From Megascapheus bottae (lineage: Eukaryota; Chordata; Mammalia; Rodentia; Geomyidae): a stretch of 64,000 nt of DNA. Made by a program: the position numbers and the translations under genes. The stretch covers positions 6,324,001 to 6,388,000 of the forward strand of contig JANJXV010000013.1 of the NCBI GenBank assembly GCA_024803745.1, in the 5' to 3' direction. The notes under the pieces were generated by a model that was not told where the DNA came from, did no database searches, and was given only the letters and a program-made list of their open reading frames with translations. This document shows positions 23,566-34,200 of the stretch, piece by piece (the stretch's first letter is position 1; every line of letters begins with the position of its first letter).

Positions 23566-23949
23566 GCTAGCAATAGAGATCCGTGGAGCGTAGTGATTTA
23601 TTCATTTCTTTTCATTTCAAAAATTATGATCCCAATACAAACACTCCTTTCCTGGGAGACTGTCTGTCTTAATCAGTTTTCTTTCATAGAATACTTGCCA
23701 CTGAAAGTTGTGTTCAATTTGTGATGTAGACAGAATGAAACCAAATGAAGAAGAAAAGAGCTGCCATGTGGAGAATGGATTTATTCTTCAATTCCTTGTG
23801 AATCATTGAAAAGAAAAGCATTTTAGTTGTCATTCTCTTTGGGAGACAGTGATTTGATTCTGAAACCTCTTTACCTCTGGTCATGATCTGAAATATAAAA
23901 CTTTCCTATTGGGCTTCTCTTAAAAACTTTGGGTAATACTAGGATTAAG

Positions 23950-23950
<1 letters not shown>

Positions 23951-24005
<55 letters not shown>
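23951..24005. repeat. (TG)n microsatellite
   Basis: About 27 uninterrupted TG units, directly followed by a minus-strand SINE piece. Confidence 0.98.
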
Positions 24006-24007
<2 letters not shown>

Positions 24008-24145
24008 GTACTGGAGCTACAACTGAGCAACTAGGCAAGATGAGAGTCTCACTTTCCTGCCTGGTCTGACATCAAATCTCAGTCCTAAGATCTCAGCCAA
24101 CTAAGTAGCTAGAATTACAGGTGTGAGTCCCTGATACCCAGCAAT
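24006..24145 (-). mobile_element. B1-like SINE half
   Basis: Antisense 7SL-like sequence: GAGAGTCTCACTTTCCTGCC, GATCTCAGCCAACTAAGTAG, then TTACAGGTGTGAGTCCCTGA. The tRNA-like half is missing or replaced by the TG run. Confidence 0.65.
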
Positions 24146-24695
24146 GAGTTACTATACTTCATGCATGAAAACCATTCAGTGGCTGATCAGAAGGTGTGGA
24201 GAGGGCTCAGAAAGTGAAATTCAGAAATATTAAGACAAAACTAGACTTGTTTATTAAACAGAAAGCCCAAAACACCTTACTTTGTTTCTCACTGCCTCCC
24301 CTCCACCTTTGGAAGAGGCTTTACAGACACCTTCTTCCTACTGTTGAGTCTGTTGATTGTGGAAGGGAATTGGAGCCTGGGGAGTTCCGTTCATTTCCAC
24401 CTAAGGTTCCTTCCAACTGTGTTTTCTCTATTCTAAAGATGCTTAAATCATGCTGAATTCACAGCTCCCTCCAGCCAAACAGCCTTTCTGTATTACATTT
24501 ACATACCACATGTTCCTGGAGTTTTATAGAGATTAGCAAATGTTTGTGCAGCATCTTCTTTAAGGTGTCTTTGGATGTTACAAAGGGCACAAAGCACAGG
24601 TTGCGGAAAGATTGATAGTGCCAAGAGCTATCAATGAAAATTTCTAGAAAAATTATTCTTGGGAATTTTGTAGAATCTCATGTATTTTTAATGAT
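24146..24695. other. Unclassified sequence
   Basis: No repeat recognised. The 86-codon plus frame at 24196-24456 shows no domain and no splice context that I can defend. Confidence 0.4.
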
Positions 24696-24699
24696 TTCT

Positions 24700-24840
24700 A
24701 GTTCTGCTATATATTAGCTGGGTGGTCTAGGAGATGATTTAGTTCTTCTCAAGAGTTTATGTCCTTATCTGTAAAATAAACAAAGCAATATATTCATAGG
24801 GTATTAGTTAGGATTAAATAATATGAAAAAGTGATGGGCT
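24700..24840 (+). mobile_element. MIR fragment
   Basis: Sense MIR layout: GTTCTGCTATATATTAGCTG, then TTATCTGTAAAATAAAC, then AGGGTATTAGTTAGGATTAA. One of the clearer MIRs here. Confidence 0.75.
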
Positions 24841-24845
24841 TGATG

Positions 24846-25349
24846 AACAGCCAGCTTCTCTATCTAATTGGACTGTCATTAGATTATTTATTGGACAGTA
24901 GAACAAAATCCTTTTCCAATTTCTGCCACTGTCTTAAAAAATAACTCCTTTATGAAACCTTTCAGGCTAGAGAAGATGTTGATTAAAGCTGATCGGTTTG
25001 GAGAGTTGAGGACTAGAGGTTGAGTTTGAGATCCAGGATTGGCAGTGAGGCAGGGGCTGTTCAGTAGGAGAGAGTTTAAAGTTGTAATTTAGGATATTTA
25101 GACTCTTTAGAGAAGCAGAGGATGGAACTTTGGGGCAAAGGGTTGGAAAAGGAGAGTATGGATCTCCCAGACAAGCTGAGTTAGAAGCTTCACAGTGCTT
25201 TGCAAGCAAGTATGAGAAGTGTGAGGCTCAGATCTTGATCATTCAGTGCACCCAGAGAATCAGAGCTGAGGAATCATAAGGCCCCAAATGCTGGGGAATG
25301 GTGCAATGTTGGGTTTTGCAGCAGGTTATGGACTTTGAGGGCTCTAAGA

Positions 25350-25350
<1 letters not shown>
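24846..25350. other. Unclassified sequence
   Basis: Nothing recognised; moderately less AT-rich than its surroundings. Confidence 0.4.

Positions 25351-25397
<47 letters not shown>
25351..25397. repeat. (TG)n microsatellite
   Basis: About 23 uninterrupted TG units. Unlike several others in the window, no SINE adjoins it. Confidence 0.98.
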
Positions 25398-25402
<5 letters not shown>

Positions 25403-25659
25403 AAGCCTTCTGTGAAGGTGACTCTTTTTGAATTAATTTATCTGCTCCAAATGCCCTAACACAAGACTCTGTTGACGGGACTCTTGAATTGGCATGGTTG
25501 CACTTCTTTGGGTTTTCTTCCCTCTTCCCTAGTGACCACAGAGGACTCAGAAAGGTTGAAGCTGGATTGCCAGCGTGGTGGAAACAGGTTGCTCTGAGAG
25601 AGGAGGAGCCACCAGCCTGATTCTATCCTTCCAAGCAGAACTGCTCTTCTTCGACAGAG

Positions 25660-25715
25660 GTCCCTCCCTCCCTCCTTCCCTCCCTCCCTCCCTCCCTTCT
25701 TCCTTCCTTCCTCCT
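25660..25715. repeat. (CCCT/CCTT)n microsatellite
   Basis: An imperfect pyrimidine tetranucleotide array moving from CCCT units to CCTT units. Confidence 0.93.
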
Positions 25716-26675
25716 GTTCATTTGTTCCTTCTTTCTTTTCTCTCAGTCTCTTAATTGTATTTTAAAAAATAAAAGTATTTTGGAGAGGAAAGAACACTCT
25801 TCCAAGTGTCTAGACCGAAACTTGTATAACTTGGCTGTCTCACTAATACAACTTTCCTACTAGAAGAAAGTTCATTTGTTAGGGCTGTATCTGAAGAGGT
25901 CCTATCTGTTAATGCTGATAACCATCAGGCTTATTGATTTATGTACAGTGGTACAAATTCCAGTAGGAAGCTTTCAGGGGAGATACACTTTGATTTTTTT
26001 TTTAAGAGAGGAGGAAGAGTTTGAGTGATAAGCCTCAGGACAGAAACTACCATAAAACGGCCAAGATTCAAAGCCAGGTGGGTGTGGATGGAAAACCAAG
26101 CAAGTTATTGCTGCAGGAACACAGATTTCTGAGTCGTAGGGGACAGGAAATTTATCTCCTGCTTTCCTGTAATCTCATTACTTAGCAAAATGCCCTGTAG
26201 GAAGCAGGTGTTCAATAGCAGTTTATTTAATTGGGTTGAATTGAACCAAATGATTATTTCATCACTATCCTTTGCATTCCTGTTTATAATTCTAGAAGTA
26301 TCTATCTCAACTTTATTAATAAATACTAATTCTCATTTCCTAGGACATATCTGAAATTAGGCCATCTATTTGTCTTTTCAAAATGAATTTTACAAATACT
26401 TTCAATTAAATACACGTACTGGATTTGATAAGACTTTCAAATTTAAAAGCTTAAAAGTAAGGGAGACAGTCTCATCATTACTCGTGCTGAGAGAAAATAT
26501 TGAGGAATATCATAATAAAGATAATTTCTTAAATTTGGAATTTTGGAAAGAGTTTCTTGGAATTTCATGTAATTCTATTTACTTTAAAGGTTATTTATAT
26601 TTAGGGGAGGTATATATCCAAAACCAATTTTATATCTTTTTTCTATACTGACCTATCTCCTATTGCTTAAGTTTG
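25716..26675. other. Unclassified sequence
   Basis: No named repeat or gene. The 93-codon plus frame at 26370-26651 is very AT-rich and shows no domain. Confidence 0.4.
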
Positions 26676-26679
26676 AGTA

Positions 26680-26790
26680 CTTAATGTTTCTATGCTTTAT
26701 TTTCCCCATCTGTAAAATGGCAATAAAAGTAATATATTTTTACCATCTGGTTGAGTAGATTAAATGAGATTAGTTTATGTAATATTCCTA
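26680..26790 (+). mobile_element. MIR fragment
   Basis: Sense MIR 3' half: TTTTCCCCATCTGTAAAATG, then TTGAGTAGATTAAATGAGAT. Confidence 0.7.
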
Positions 26791-26800
26791 ACAGGATAGT

Positions 26801-27250
26801 CTAGGCAGAGCAAGGTAAGCATCCTCTATGTGATTGTAAGGTAGAGAATTGAGCTTCAAAGGGCTAGAGTGGAGAAGTCATTTGCACAGGAAAATCTTTA
26901 GAAGGAGGCTGATGCTGGAGTTTCTTCTTTTTGCGTAATTTAAAGTTTTTTTCAAGCAGAGAAAGTGTGTTTGATAAGGGTCTATGAAATTCCAGGCTGA
27001 AGAAATAGCAAGTCCAAGAGCATCAGAGAGCTTGGTAGTCTAGAAAGGGATAATTGTTTGATGTGGCTGGAACACAGGTGGTACATGGGGGAAGAAGCAG
27101 AACAGGCTGAGTAAATAAAGGTCACAGAAAACCTTGATACTAAGCTAAGGGATTATTAGTTGATTTGGTAAGAAAAATCACAGGGAATTAGGAAAGTTGT
27201 TAGCAGCAGTAATCATGGTCAGATATTTGTTTTAGTTTTTGAAAATGTCA
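26801..27250. other. Unclassified, resembles an ancient mammalian repeat
   Basis: 27050-27200 (GATGTGGCTGGAACACAGGT, then AGGTCACAGAAAACCTTGAT) has the feel of a widespread ancient interspersed repeat, but I cannot name the family. Confidence 0.3.
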
Positions 27251-27252
27251 TT

Positions 27253-27505
27253 CTTATAATTTTTGTAATTGTTATTGATTTTTTAGTAAAGAATTTATTA
27301 ACATTGATTTTTATATCGTATTTCAAATGTCATGTTTAACAAACAAGTATTCAAGAAGGGAATTTCTATATACAATCACCGGCATCTTGTAATTTTTGTA
27401 TAATTATCTTTAAGTAGTCATACACGGGGATTTAAATTCAACATGTTAACTAGGGGTTAGCGGGTACAATGCACCTGGTTCAATATCTTTTTGAGTACAA
27501 TGTAT
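27253..27505 (-). mobile_element. L1 3' stub nested in an older L1 tail
   Basis: 27271-27385 is homologous to the 3' ends at 12965 and 18540 (AAGAATTTATTAACATTGAT, then CAAGTATTCAAGAAGGGAAT). Flanks CTTATAATTTTTGTAATT (27253-27270) and CTTGTAATTTTTGTATAATT (27386-27405) look like a diverged TSD. The outer sequence resembles the old tail also seen at 57430. Confidence 0.6.
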
Positions 27506-27508
27506 CCT

Positions 27509-27703
27509 TTTTTTTTTTTGCCAGTCCAGGGGCTTGAACTCAGGGCCGGAGCACTGTCCTTGGGCTCTTTCAAGGCTAGTGCTCCACCACTTGAGCCACA
27601 GCACCACTTCTGGCTTTTTTTTTTTAATGTATGTAGTACCTAGGAATCAAACCTGGGTCTATGTGCATGCTAGGCAAGCACTCTACCTAGGCCAAACTCC
27701 CGG
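27509..27703 (-). mobile_element. Dimeric ID-like SINE
   Basis: Minus-strand dimer with polyT at 27509-27519, GGGGCTTGAACTCAGGGCC for the right half and TGCTAGGCAAGCACTCTACC for the ID-like half. It has a second internal T run (27616-27625) at the junction between the halves. Confidence 0.85.
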
Positions 27704-28473
27704 CAGTACAACGTATCTTGATCAGCATCTGTCATCCTGATGTTGGCACTGTGGAAAGATGACAGATTGAGTTCAGAAAATGGCAGCACAGATGGGACAG
27801 GAGAGATGATGGTTGTAGGCATTGCAAGCCTTGCAAGAATTATTAGGGAAAAATGTCAAAGTGCTACATGAATTATAAATATTTATCACCAAAGCCATAG
27901 ACCCTGCTGAACCACTCACCTGGTGGCTTGATGGGACACAGGACTGAAGAAGAGAGAAACACTCCTTAACCACTGGTTTCAGTACTTTGATTTCAAAAGG
28001 GCAGAGACTAACAGATCTCATGCATTTTGCAGGGCTAGTAAGAGTGACTGGGACATGCTGTCAGAAGCATTTGCATTCAGGGATGAAAAGGAACACAGAG
28101 AGCAAAGTTTCGTATTGAGCAGGCCAGACAGCTTCGATTCAAGTCTGTCAAAGTCCATTAGTATTTTCCTGCTATGATGCTTAGTGAAGGAAATCAACCA
28201 GGAAAATACAATGTAAACCAAACAACACCAACAAAGCTACCTTAAAGTACTCACCCCATTAAAGTTAAAGCTCAACAAGAGAGAGTAGTCATGAAACACT
28301 ATTATTTGATGCACAGAGCACATTTTTTTGCACATGTGCACACACACTACAGCAAAGGATTATTACTTGAGGCAGTTTGTGACTTCAGTGATGCATCCTT
28401 TACATTCCACGCATTTCCAAATTTATACAGCATTTTTACATTTTTCCCTTAATAATTGCAACTAGCTGACCTT
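27704..28473. other. Unclassified sequence
   Basis: No gene or named repeat. Minus-strand frames at 27773-28021 and 28018-28221 show no recognisable domain. Confidence 0.4.
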
Positions 28474-28504
28474 TTGTGTGTGTGTGTGAGTGTGTGTGTG
28501 TGGG
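28474..28504. repeat. (TG)n microsatellite
   Basis: About 14 TG units with one GA interruption, abutting the tail side of the SINE at 28506. Confidence 0.95.
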
Positions 28505-28505
28505 G

Positions 28506-28724
28506 GTTATAGGGCTTGAACTTTAGGCCTGGGCACTGTACCTGAGCTTCTCAGCTCAAGGCTACTACCCTACCCCTTGAGCCACAGAGACACTTCCTGT
28601 TTTCTAATGGTTCATTGGAGAGAAGAATCTCACTTCTTTAGTGCCTGGGCTGGCTTTGAAACTCAGGGATCCTCAGATCTCAGCCTCCTGAGTAGGATTA
28701 CAGGTGTGAGCCACAGCGCCCAGC
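28506..28724 (-). mobile_element. B1/tRNA-like composite SINE
   Basis: Antisense order: tRNA-like half (AGGGCTTGAACTTTAGGCCT, TACCCCTTGAGCCACAGAGA), then the 7SL half (CCTCAGATCTCAGCCTCCTG, GGATTACAGGTGTGAGCCAC). AGCTGACCTTTTG before and CTCTGACCTTCTTTTG after may be an altered TSD. Confidence 0.85.
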
Positions 28725-28800
28725 TCTCTGACCTTCTTTTGCAAAAGAGGTTGATCCTCAAAGAGGCTAAAGGGTTTCCGGTGTGGCAAAGATAGTAAAC

Positions 28801-29031
28801 TATGGAATTACTTTTTTTTTTTTTTTGCCAGTCCTGGGCTTGAGCTCAAAGCCTGAGCACTGTCCTTGGACTTTCTCAAGGCTAGAGCTTTACCACTTGA
28901 GCCTCAGCACCACTTCCAGCTTTTTTTTTTCTGTGTATGTGGGACTGAGGAATTGAACCCAGGCCTTTGTGCAAGCTAGGCAAGCACTCTACCACTAGGC
29001 CAAACTCCCAGCCCCTTATGGAATTACTTTT
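28801..29031 (-). mobile_element. Dimeric ID-like SINE with 15-bp TSD
   Basis: Full dimer with a long T run at 28811-28826. TATGGAATTACTTTT is repeated exactly at 28801-28815 and 29017-29031. The ID-like half carries a TGGTAGAGTGCTTGCCTAGC-type A-box on the minus strand. Low divergence and an exact TSD suggest a young copy. Confidence 0.95.
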
Positions 29032-29340
29032 GTACTACGTTGGCATCATGTGTTTGGTACACCTTACATTGCACCAGTGCAGTCATTTTCTCAGACTGTT
29101 TTCTGCTATCATTCCAAGAAATGGTTCCTGTTCTGGTTGGTTAGCATTTGTAAACATTTGTAATGATATTACTAAGGATAACTGCATAGATATTTCTACA
29201 TATGCATTAAACTTGAATAAAATCGTATTTATACATAAGAAATCTGACTGGGTTACCCCATCCATTCGGAATACCCACTGCCTAGTGTTTTATTGAATGC
29301 TGACTTTACCTTTCTAAAGAATTACACTATTTGAATTTTC
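29032..29340. other. Unclassified sequence
   Basis: No recognised element; no credible gene. Confidence 0.4.
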
Positions 29341-29990
29341 CCTTGAATCTACTGTATGTTTATTAATACATTTATATACACTTGCATACCACCCACTATT
29401 TACTGATGAGTTTGTAAGCTAAATCTAGTTTTCACATATATAGAAAAACATGCATCCTTTGTCTCTCTGGGCCTGACTTAACATTACTTAACACAATTTT
29501 TCCAAGTCTTTCCATTTCTTTACAAATAGTACAATATAGTTCTTTTTAATGGGTCAGTAAAATTCCATTGTGCATATATACCACCTGTTCTTGATCCATT
29601 TGTTCATCGAGTGGCATCTAGGCTGATCCCAAACCTTTGCTATGGTGAATACTGCTGCAAGAAACATGATTGTGTGAGTGGCTTTAGTGTAATCTGGTTT
29701 GTGATTTTTAAACTAAATGCCCAGGAGTGGAACTGCTGGATTATAGAGAAGTTCTCTGCTTACTTTGTATTTTTTTTTTGAGGAACTTCCATACTGCTTT
29801 CCAGAGTGATTAAACAAGTTCACATTCCATTCAGCAGAATATTAGGGTTCCCTTTTGGCTGCATCCTTCTCAAGCATCTCTTATCATTTCTTTTCTTGGT
29901 AATCACCACTCTGAGGTGAAGTAAAATCTCTGTGTTGTTCTGATTTGCTTTTCTAAAAGGACATATTCTAACTAATTGTGAGCACATAAG
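29341..29990 (-). mobile_element. Old L1 3' half
   Basis: The minus strand carries the ORF2 end: complements of CACAATGGAATTTTACTGAC, ATTCACCATAGCAAAGGTTT and ATGCCACTCGATGAACAAAT are in the expected order, followed by an old 3' UTR shared with 53860-54070. Frames are broken. Confidence 0.72.
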
Positions 29991-30001
29991 CACCCCGGAA
30001 T

Positions 30002-30033
30002 GGTGATTCTGGGGAGCGGTGATTCTGGGGAGC
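30002..30033 (+). repeat. Exact 16-bp tandem duplication
   Basis: GGTGATTCTGGGGAGC occurs at 30002-30017 and 30018-30033 with no difference. It lies between an old L1 and a SINE. Confidence 0.95.
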
Positions 30034-30037
30034 AAGC

Positions 30038-30273
30038 ATTTTTTTGTGCCAATTCCAGGGTTTGAATCTAGCACCTGAGCACCATGCCTGAGGTTTTATG
30101 CTCAAGGCCAGTGCTCTATCACCTTGAGCTGCTGGTCTGTTTCTGGCTTTCTGGTGTCAGTTGGAGATAAGAGTCTCACAGACTTCCTACCCAGGCTGGC
30201 TTTGAACTTTGATCTTCAGATCTCAGCTTTCCTAGGTAGCTGGGATTACAGGTGTGAACCACTGATGCTTAGT
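30038..30273 (-). mobile_element. B1/tRNA-like composite SINE
   Basis: Antisense order: CCAGGGTTTGAATCTAGCAC, GCTCAAGGCCAGTGCTCTAT, GGAGATAAGAGTCTCACAGA, then GCTGGGATTACAGGTGTGAA. Moderately diverged. Confidence 0.85.
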
Positions 30274-30365
30274 AAGTATGTCTTTAAATATCCTTCATGC
30301 GACATTATCTTAGACTTTTCTTTGCTCCAGAGAGAAAAGAGAAGATTTGTTTTCAGAGCATTGGA

Positions 30366-30398
30366 GTGTGTGTGTGTGTGTGTGTGTGCGTGTGTGTG
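30366..30398. repeat. (TG)n microsatellite
   Basis: About 16 TG units with one CG interruption. Confidence 0.95.
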
Positions 30399-30399
30399 G

Positions 30400-31270
30400 A
30401 GGGGGGAGGGTAAAGTTGGATGGACAGAGCACCTATATGACCTTGGTTTGATGAATGAATCTCCTTTTTCTCCACTTGCTAAGTTGTGAAATAATGCTTA
30501 TTTGCCCAGTCATTACCTCTTAATTGTGTCAAGAATAAAGAAGATGTGAAATTGTGGTCAAACAGGCTCCAGATGGAAACCATCTTTCATGATGAGCCTT
30601 TCTTTGTCTCTTCATGAAAGTAATCTATTAGGGGAGTATACTACTAGATGTTCTTGAGGTTGTATCCTTCCTGTGATTTGTAGTTTCTGTGTCTTTTTTG
30701 AGTGGTCTTCTTTTGCTTCTACTGGCCTTTACCTTTGCCGTTTCATCCAAGGATTGTCTTGTTAGCATGTGGTAGAAATTTTCAACCCTCTGAAGGCTCT
30801 CAGTCAATAGCTGGGGTGTCAGCCGCTCACCTCGTCAGGGCAGCCAGAATTTCCTTCCACAGCTAAATCAGGACTGTGCCTGGAATTTCATTTTTGCTTT
30901 AGGTGCTTTCTCTTCTGTCTTTTGCTTTCTGTAATTCAGGACTACTTTCTCCTGAAGCTCTTCTTTAATAAATCATTTGCTTTTAAATTTTCATCTCAAA
31001 CTGTGGAAACTTGATCTAGAACATTTTTACCGAAGTGCATAACTTCTTATGAAGATACATTTCATAAGAAACTTGCTCAGTAAAGTTTTTGGATCATTGT
31101 AATTATTCAGCAAATGGTTAACAGTTAATTCTTATTACACTGTAAAACCTTCTGCATTTAACCATGTGTGGTACTTTCTTTATTTTATGATGTAGCAAAG
31201 TAGTCCAGGCTGACCAGTTAAAGATAATATTGAGATTAGCTCTTTCTATAGTTAACTATTTCTTTCCTTT
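30400..31270. other. Unclassified sequence
   Basis: No gene or named repeat. A stretch with slightly higher GC and some CpGs is at 30810-30850, too small to be called a CpG island. Confidence 0.4.
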
Positions 31271-31277
31271 TCCTTTT

Positions 31278-31467
31278 TATTTATTTTTTGCCAGTACTGT
31301 TTGAATGCCGAGCCTCATGCTGGTGCTCTGCCACTTGAGCCATACCTCTTGCTTTGCTTTTTTGCTGTGTATTTTTCTATCCAGGCTGGCCTCAAATATT
31401 GATCCTCTAGATCTCAGCCTCCTCACTAGCTAGGATTACAGGCATGAAACCCTGGCAGCACCCAGCT
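31278..31467 (-). mobile_element. B1/tRNA-like composite SINE, diverged
   Basis: Antisense order: TTGCCAGTACTGTTTGAATG, GGTGCTCTGCCACTTGAGCC, ATCCAGGCTGGCCTCAAATA, then GATTACAGGCATGAAACCC. Shorter than the other copies. Confidence 0.75.
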
Positions 31468-32318
31468 CTTTAAATTCCAGGATTCATCTCTCTTTGCTTG
31501 TTCTGTGCCTCTACCACCAGCCCTTGCCCTTCATGGGCTTGTTTCTCTGGGCTCTTCCCAACACACACTCTCCTTGATGAAAGACTTTTTAAGCCATTTG
31601 TTGGAAATAGCCTTTGCTTTGGCAGGCAGGATTTTCCCTTCCCTCCTTCTCAGATTAAGTATTGCCTTCAGTTTCCCCAGTGAGCCTTGACGAGGCACGT
31701 TAATTGCTTTAGATGAACTGTGGCAGGACAGCTGGGGTTTGCCATGCAGTGAAACTCCCACAAGCACAAAGCACTCAGACCCTTTGGCTCCAATTTGTTG
31801 CTGGCTTGTGGGGAAATTGTAACGAGAAGATGAGTGACTGGGTGAATGCAGGGAGGGATTCCAGATGGAAGGGCTAGAGAAAGCCATGTCTGATCAAAGC
31901 CGTGTATGTTTCTGCCCCTTTCAAGTACGGAAGGTGAGCAAATTTGCCCTGTTCACTCAGCTCTGCACCTTGATTGCTAAAAACCTCTTGCTTGCTCCAG
32001 GCTATGACAAGTTCTTTCTGTAGCTAGGTGAACTGAAGTGACAGCTGTTGAGAAAGAAGAAAAGGGCAGAGGATTTCTTTCAAGGGAGTGAACAGGATTT
32101 GAAAGCTGTGTACTTGCCACGATGAAAAAAAGGACAGAAAACAAAAATAACAGCGTGCACAAGGCAGGAAGGACTCTAAGAGAAGCTAGAATCTTGATTC
32201 CTTACAATGTCCCTGAGGAAATGATTTAGTTTCAGAATCACCCATCCAGTTGATGGTAAGAAAGGGGCAAGAACACATATTTAGGCAAATAGAAAAATGG
32301 TTTTTCTGACATTCTTTT
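31468..32318. other. Unclassified sequence
   Basis: Less AT-rich than most of the window and repeat-free by eye. A minus frame of 118 codons (31531-31887) overlaps plus frames of 61 codons. None shows a domain, and the overlap on both strands argues for chance. Confidence 0.4.
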
Positions 32319-33460
32319 CCATTTCAGAGCTTGGGCGCTGTCCCTTAACTTTTCTGCTTAAGGCTGGCACACTACCACATGAGCCATAAAAAGATGGAAA
32401 GCTTTTGGTGATTAATTGGAGACAGAAGTGTTGCTGAAAATCAAAACAACTCTAAGATTCCACCTCACTCCAGTTAGAATGGCCAAGATCAAGAAATCTA
32501 ATAACAACACTTGCTGGCGGGGATGTGGCCAGGAGAGATCACTACTAAACTGTTGAGGGGAGTGCGAAATTGTTCAACCACTATGGAAAGCAGTATGGCA
32601 GTTCCTCAAAAGACTAAAAATAGTGCTCCCCTATGACCCAACAATTCCACTACTTGGCATTTACCCAATTGCCCAGAAACAAGGACATACTAAAATCCAG
32701 TAGCACAATGATATTCATTGCAGCACTATTTACCACAGCAAAGATATGGAACCAAACCAGATATCCCTCAGTTGATGAGTGGATCAACAAGATGTGGTAT
32801 TTATACACAATGGAATTCTATGCTGCTGTCAGAAAGAATGACATCGCCCCATTTGTAAGGAAATAGTCTTAGAAAATATCATATCAAGTGAAGTCAGCCA
32901 GACTCAAAGGAACATAAGTTCAATGGATTACCTCATTCATCATAATCAGTAGAAACCTTGGGCTCTCTTAGCAGAGATTTACAATAGAGCAAAACCTAGA
33001 TACATAACACCATACAGGATGACGCCAAATGAAAGGACCTCCAAGATATAGAAACAAAAACCATATAATGAATGTTGTCCTTAATGTACCATGTTATCTC
33101 TCATCTCTTTTGCTGTCCCTTGGTGGTCTCATATTGTTACAGTATTTCACCTTGTTATTTGATATATGGTATATATACGTATTTGGTTATTTGAAGTTGA
33201 ATAGGGAAGGGGGGAAACAAGATGAAGGGCGGGGGTGAGGGGAGGGAAATGGGGACCAAGACATGAGAAAAGGTATCAGTGTATGTGAAGTAATGCACCT
33301 TCTATCTCGTGAATATAATGTGACCCTTCTATTAATTACAATAAAAATATATGGAGAAAAAAAGAAGTGTTTCTGATTCTTCTGCATGTGCTGGTACTTT
33401 AATCCTCAGACCTCAGCTTCCTGAGTTGCTGGGATTATAATTATGAGCCATTGGAGCCTG
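32319..33460 (-). mobile_element. Composite SINE split by an L1
   Basis: The tRNA-like half and linker (32319-32437) and the 7SL-like half (33363-33460: CTCAGACCTCAGCTTCCTGA, GCTGGGATTATAATTATGAG) are parts of one minus-strand SINE separated by the L1 at 32438-33362. Confidence 0.85.
32438..33362 (+). mobile_element. 5'-truncated L1 inside a SINE
   Basis: ORF2 end with ITPLTPVRMAKIKK-like, HNQ-terminal and DEWINKMWYLYTMEFYAA blocks, a G-rich 3' UTR and a young-type tail. The TSD is AGAAGTGTTGCTGA (32424-32437) versus AGAAGTGTTTCTGA (33363-33376), one mismatch. The frame is interrupted near 32865. Confidence 0.93.
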
Positions 33461-33546
33461 ACTTCTGTCATCTAAGTATTTAAGGAAAGTTTTACTATTA
33501 TGCATCTGTAATTAGAGTCCTCATAGTGTGCCAGTCTCTAATGAAT

Positions 33547-33715
33547 TTTCCTCCTCCTCCCTCCCTCCCTCCCTCCCTCCCTCCCTCCCTCTCTTATTCC
33601 TCCTCCTCCTCCTCCTCCTCCTCCTCCTCCTCCTCCTCCTCCTCCTCCCGCTCCTCCTTCTCCTCCTTCTCCTCCTTCTCCTTCTCCACCTTCTCCTCCT
33701 CCTCTGGTCATTGTT
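33547..33715. repeat. (TCCC)n then (TCC)n compound microsatellite
   Basis: 33547-33594 is TCCC units; 33598-33650 is pure TCC; 33651-33715 is interrupted TCC/TTC. About 165 bases of nearly pure pyrimidine strand. The 123-codon Arg-rich minus frame across it is an artefact. Confidence 0.98.
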
Positions 33716-33967
33716 GTGGGTGGGAAATGACTGGATCCTGAGGATTCTGGTTGATGTATCTTGTCTCTGCCTCTCCTCTCTCTGCTTTCTGTCCATTACG
33801 AGGTGAGCTGCTTTGCTCTTCCATATGATTGTTGCAGTGATGTGCCTCATCATGGGAAGCAATAGAACCAAGTAACTATGAATGGAAACCATGACCCAAA
33901 ATAAATCCTTCTTCCATTTACATTGCTAATATCATTACTCACATGAGAAGAAACAGGATAATACATT

Positions 33968-34200
33968 AGCTGGATACTGGTGCCTCCGATGTATGATCCT
34001 AGCTACATAGGAGGTTGAGCTCTGAGGATCCGTGGTTGAAGCTAGCCTTCACAGGCAAATCTGAAAGACTCCGTCTCTCATTTGCCAGCAAAAATCCAGA
34101 ACTGGAGATGTGGCTCAACTGTTACAGTGTCAACTGTGAGTGAAAACACTGAGTGAGAAGACTAAGCTCTGAGTTCCAGCCCCAGGAGTGGCACAAGAAT
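33968..34200 (+). mobile_element. B1/tRNA-like composite SINE, diverged
   Basis: Sense order: AGCTGGATACTGGTGCCTCC, TGATCCTAGCTACATAGGAG, CTGAGGATCCGTGGTTGAAG, then GAACTGGAGATGTGGCTCAA and a decayed B-box. Old copy. Confidence 0.72.

Noticed and set aside
31531..31887. 118-codon open frame on minus
   Set aside because: Overlaps open frames on plus in the same place, as expected of a stretch with few stops rather than a gene.
33521..33892. Arg-rich 123-codon frame
   Set aside because: It is the complement of a TCC microsatellite; pure low complexity.
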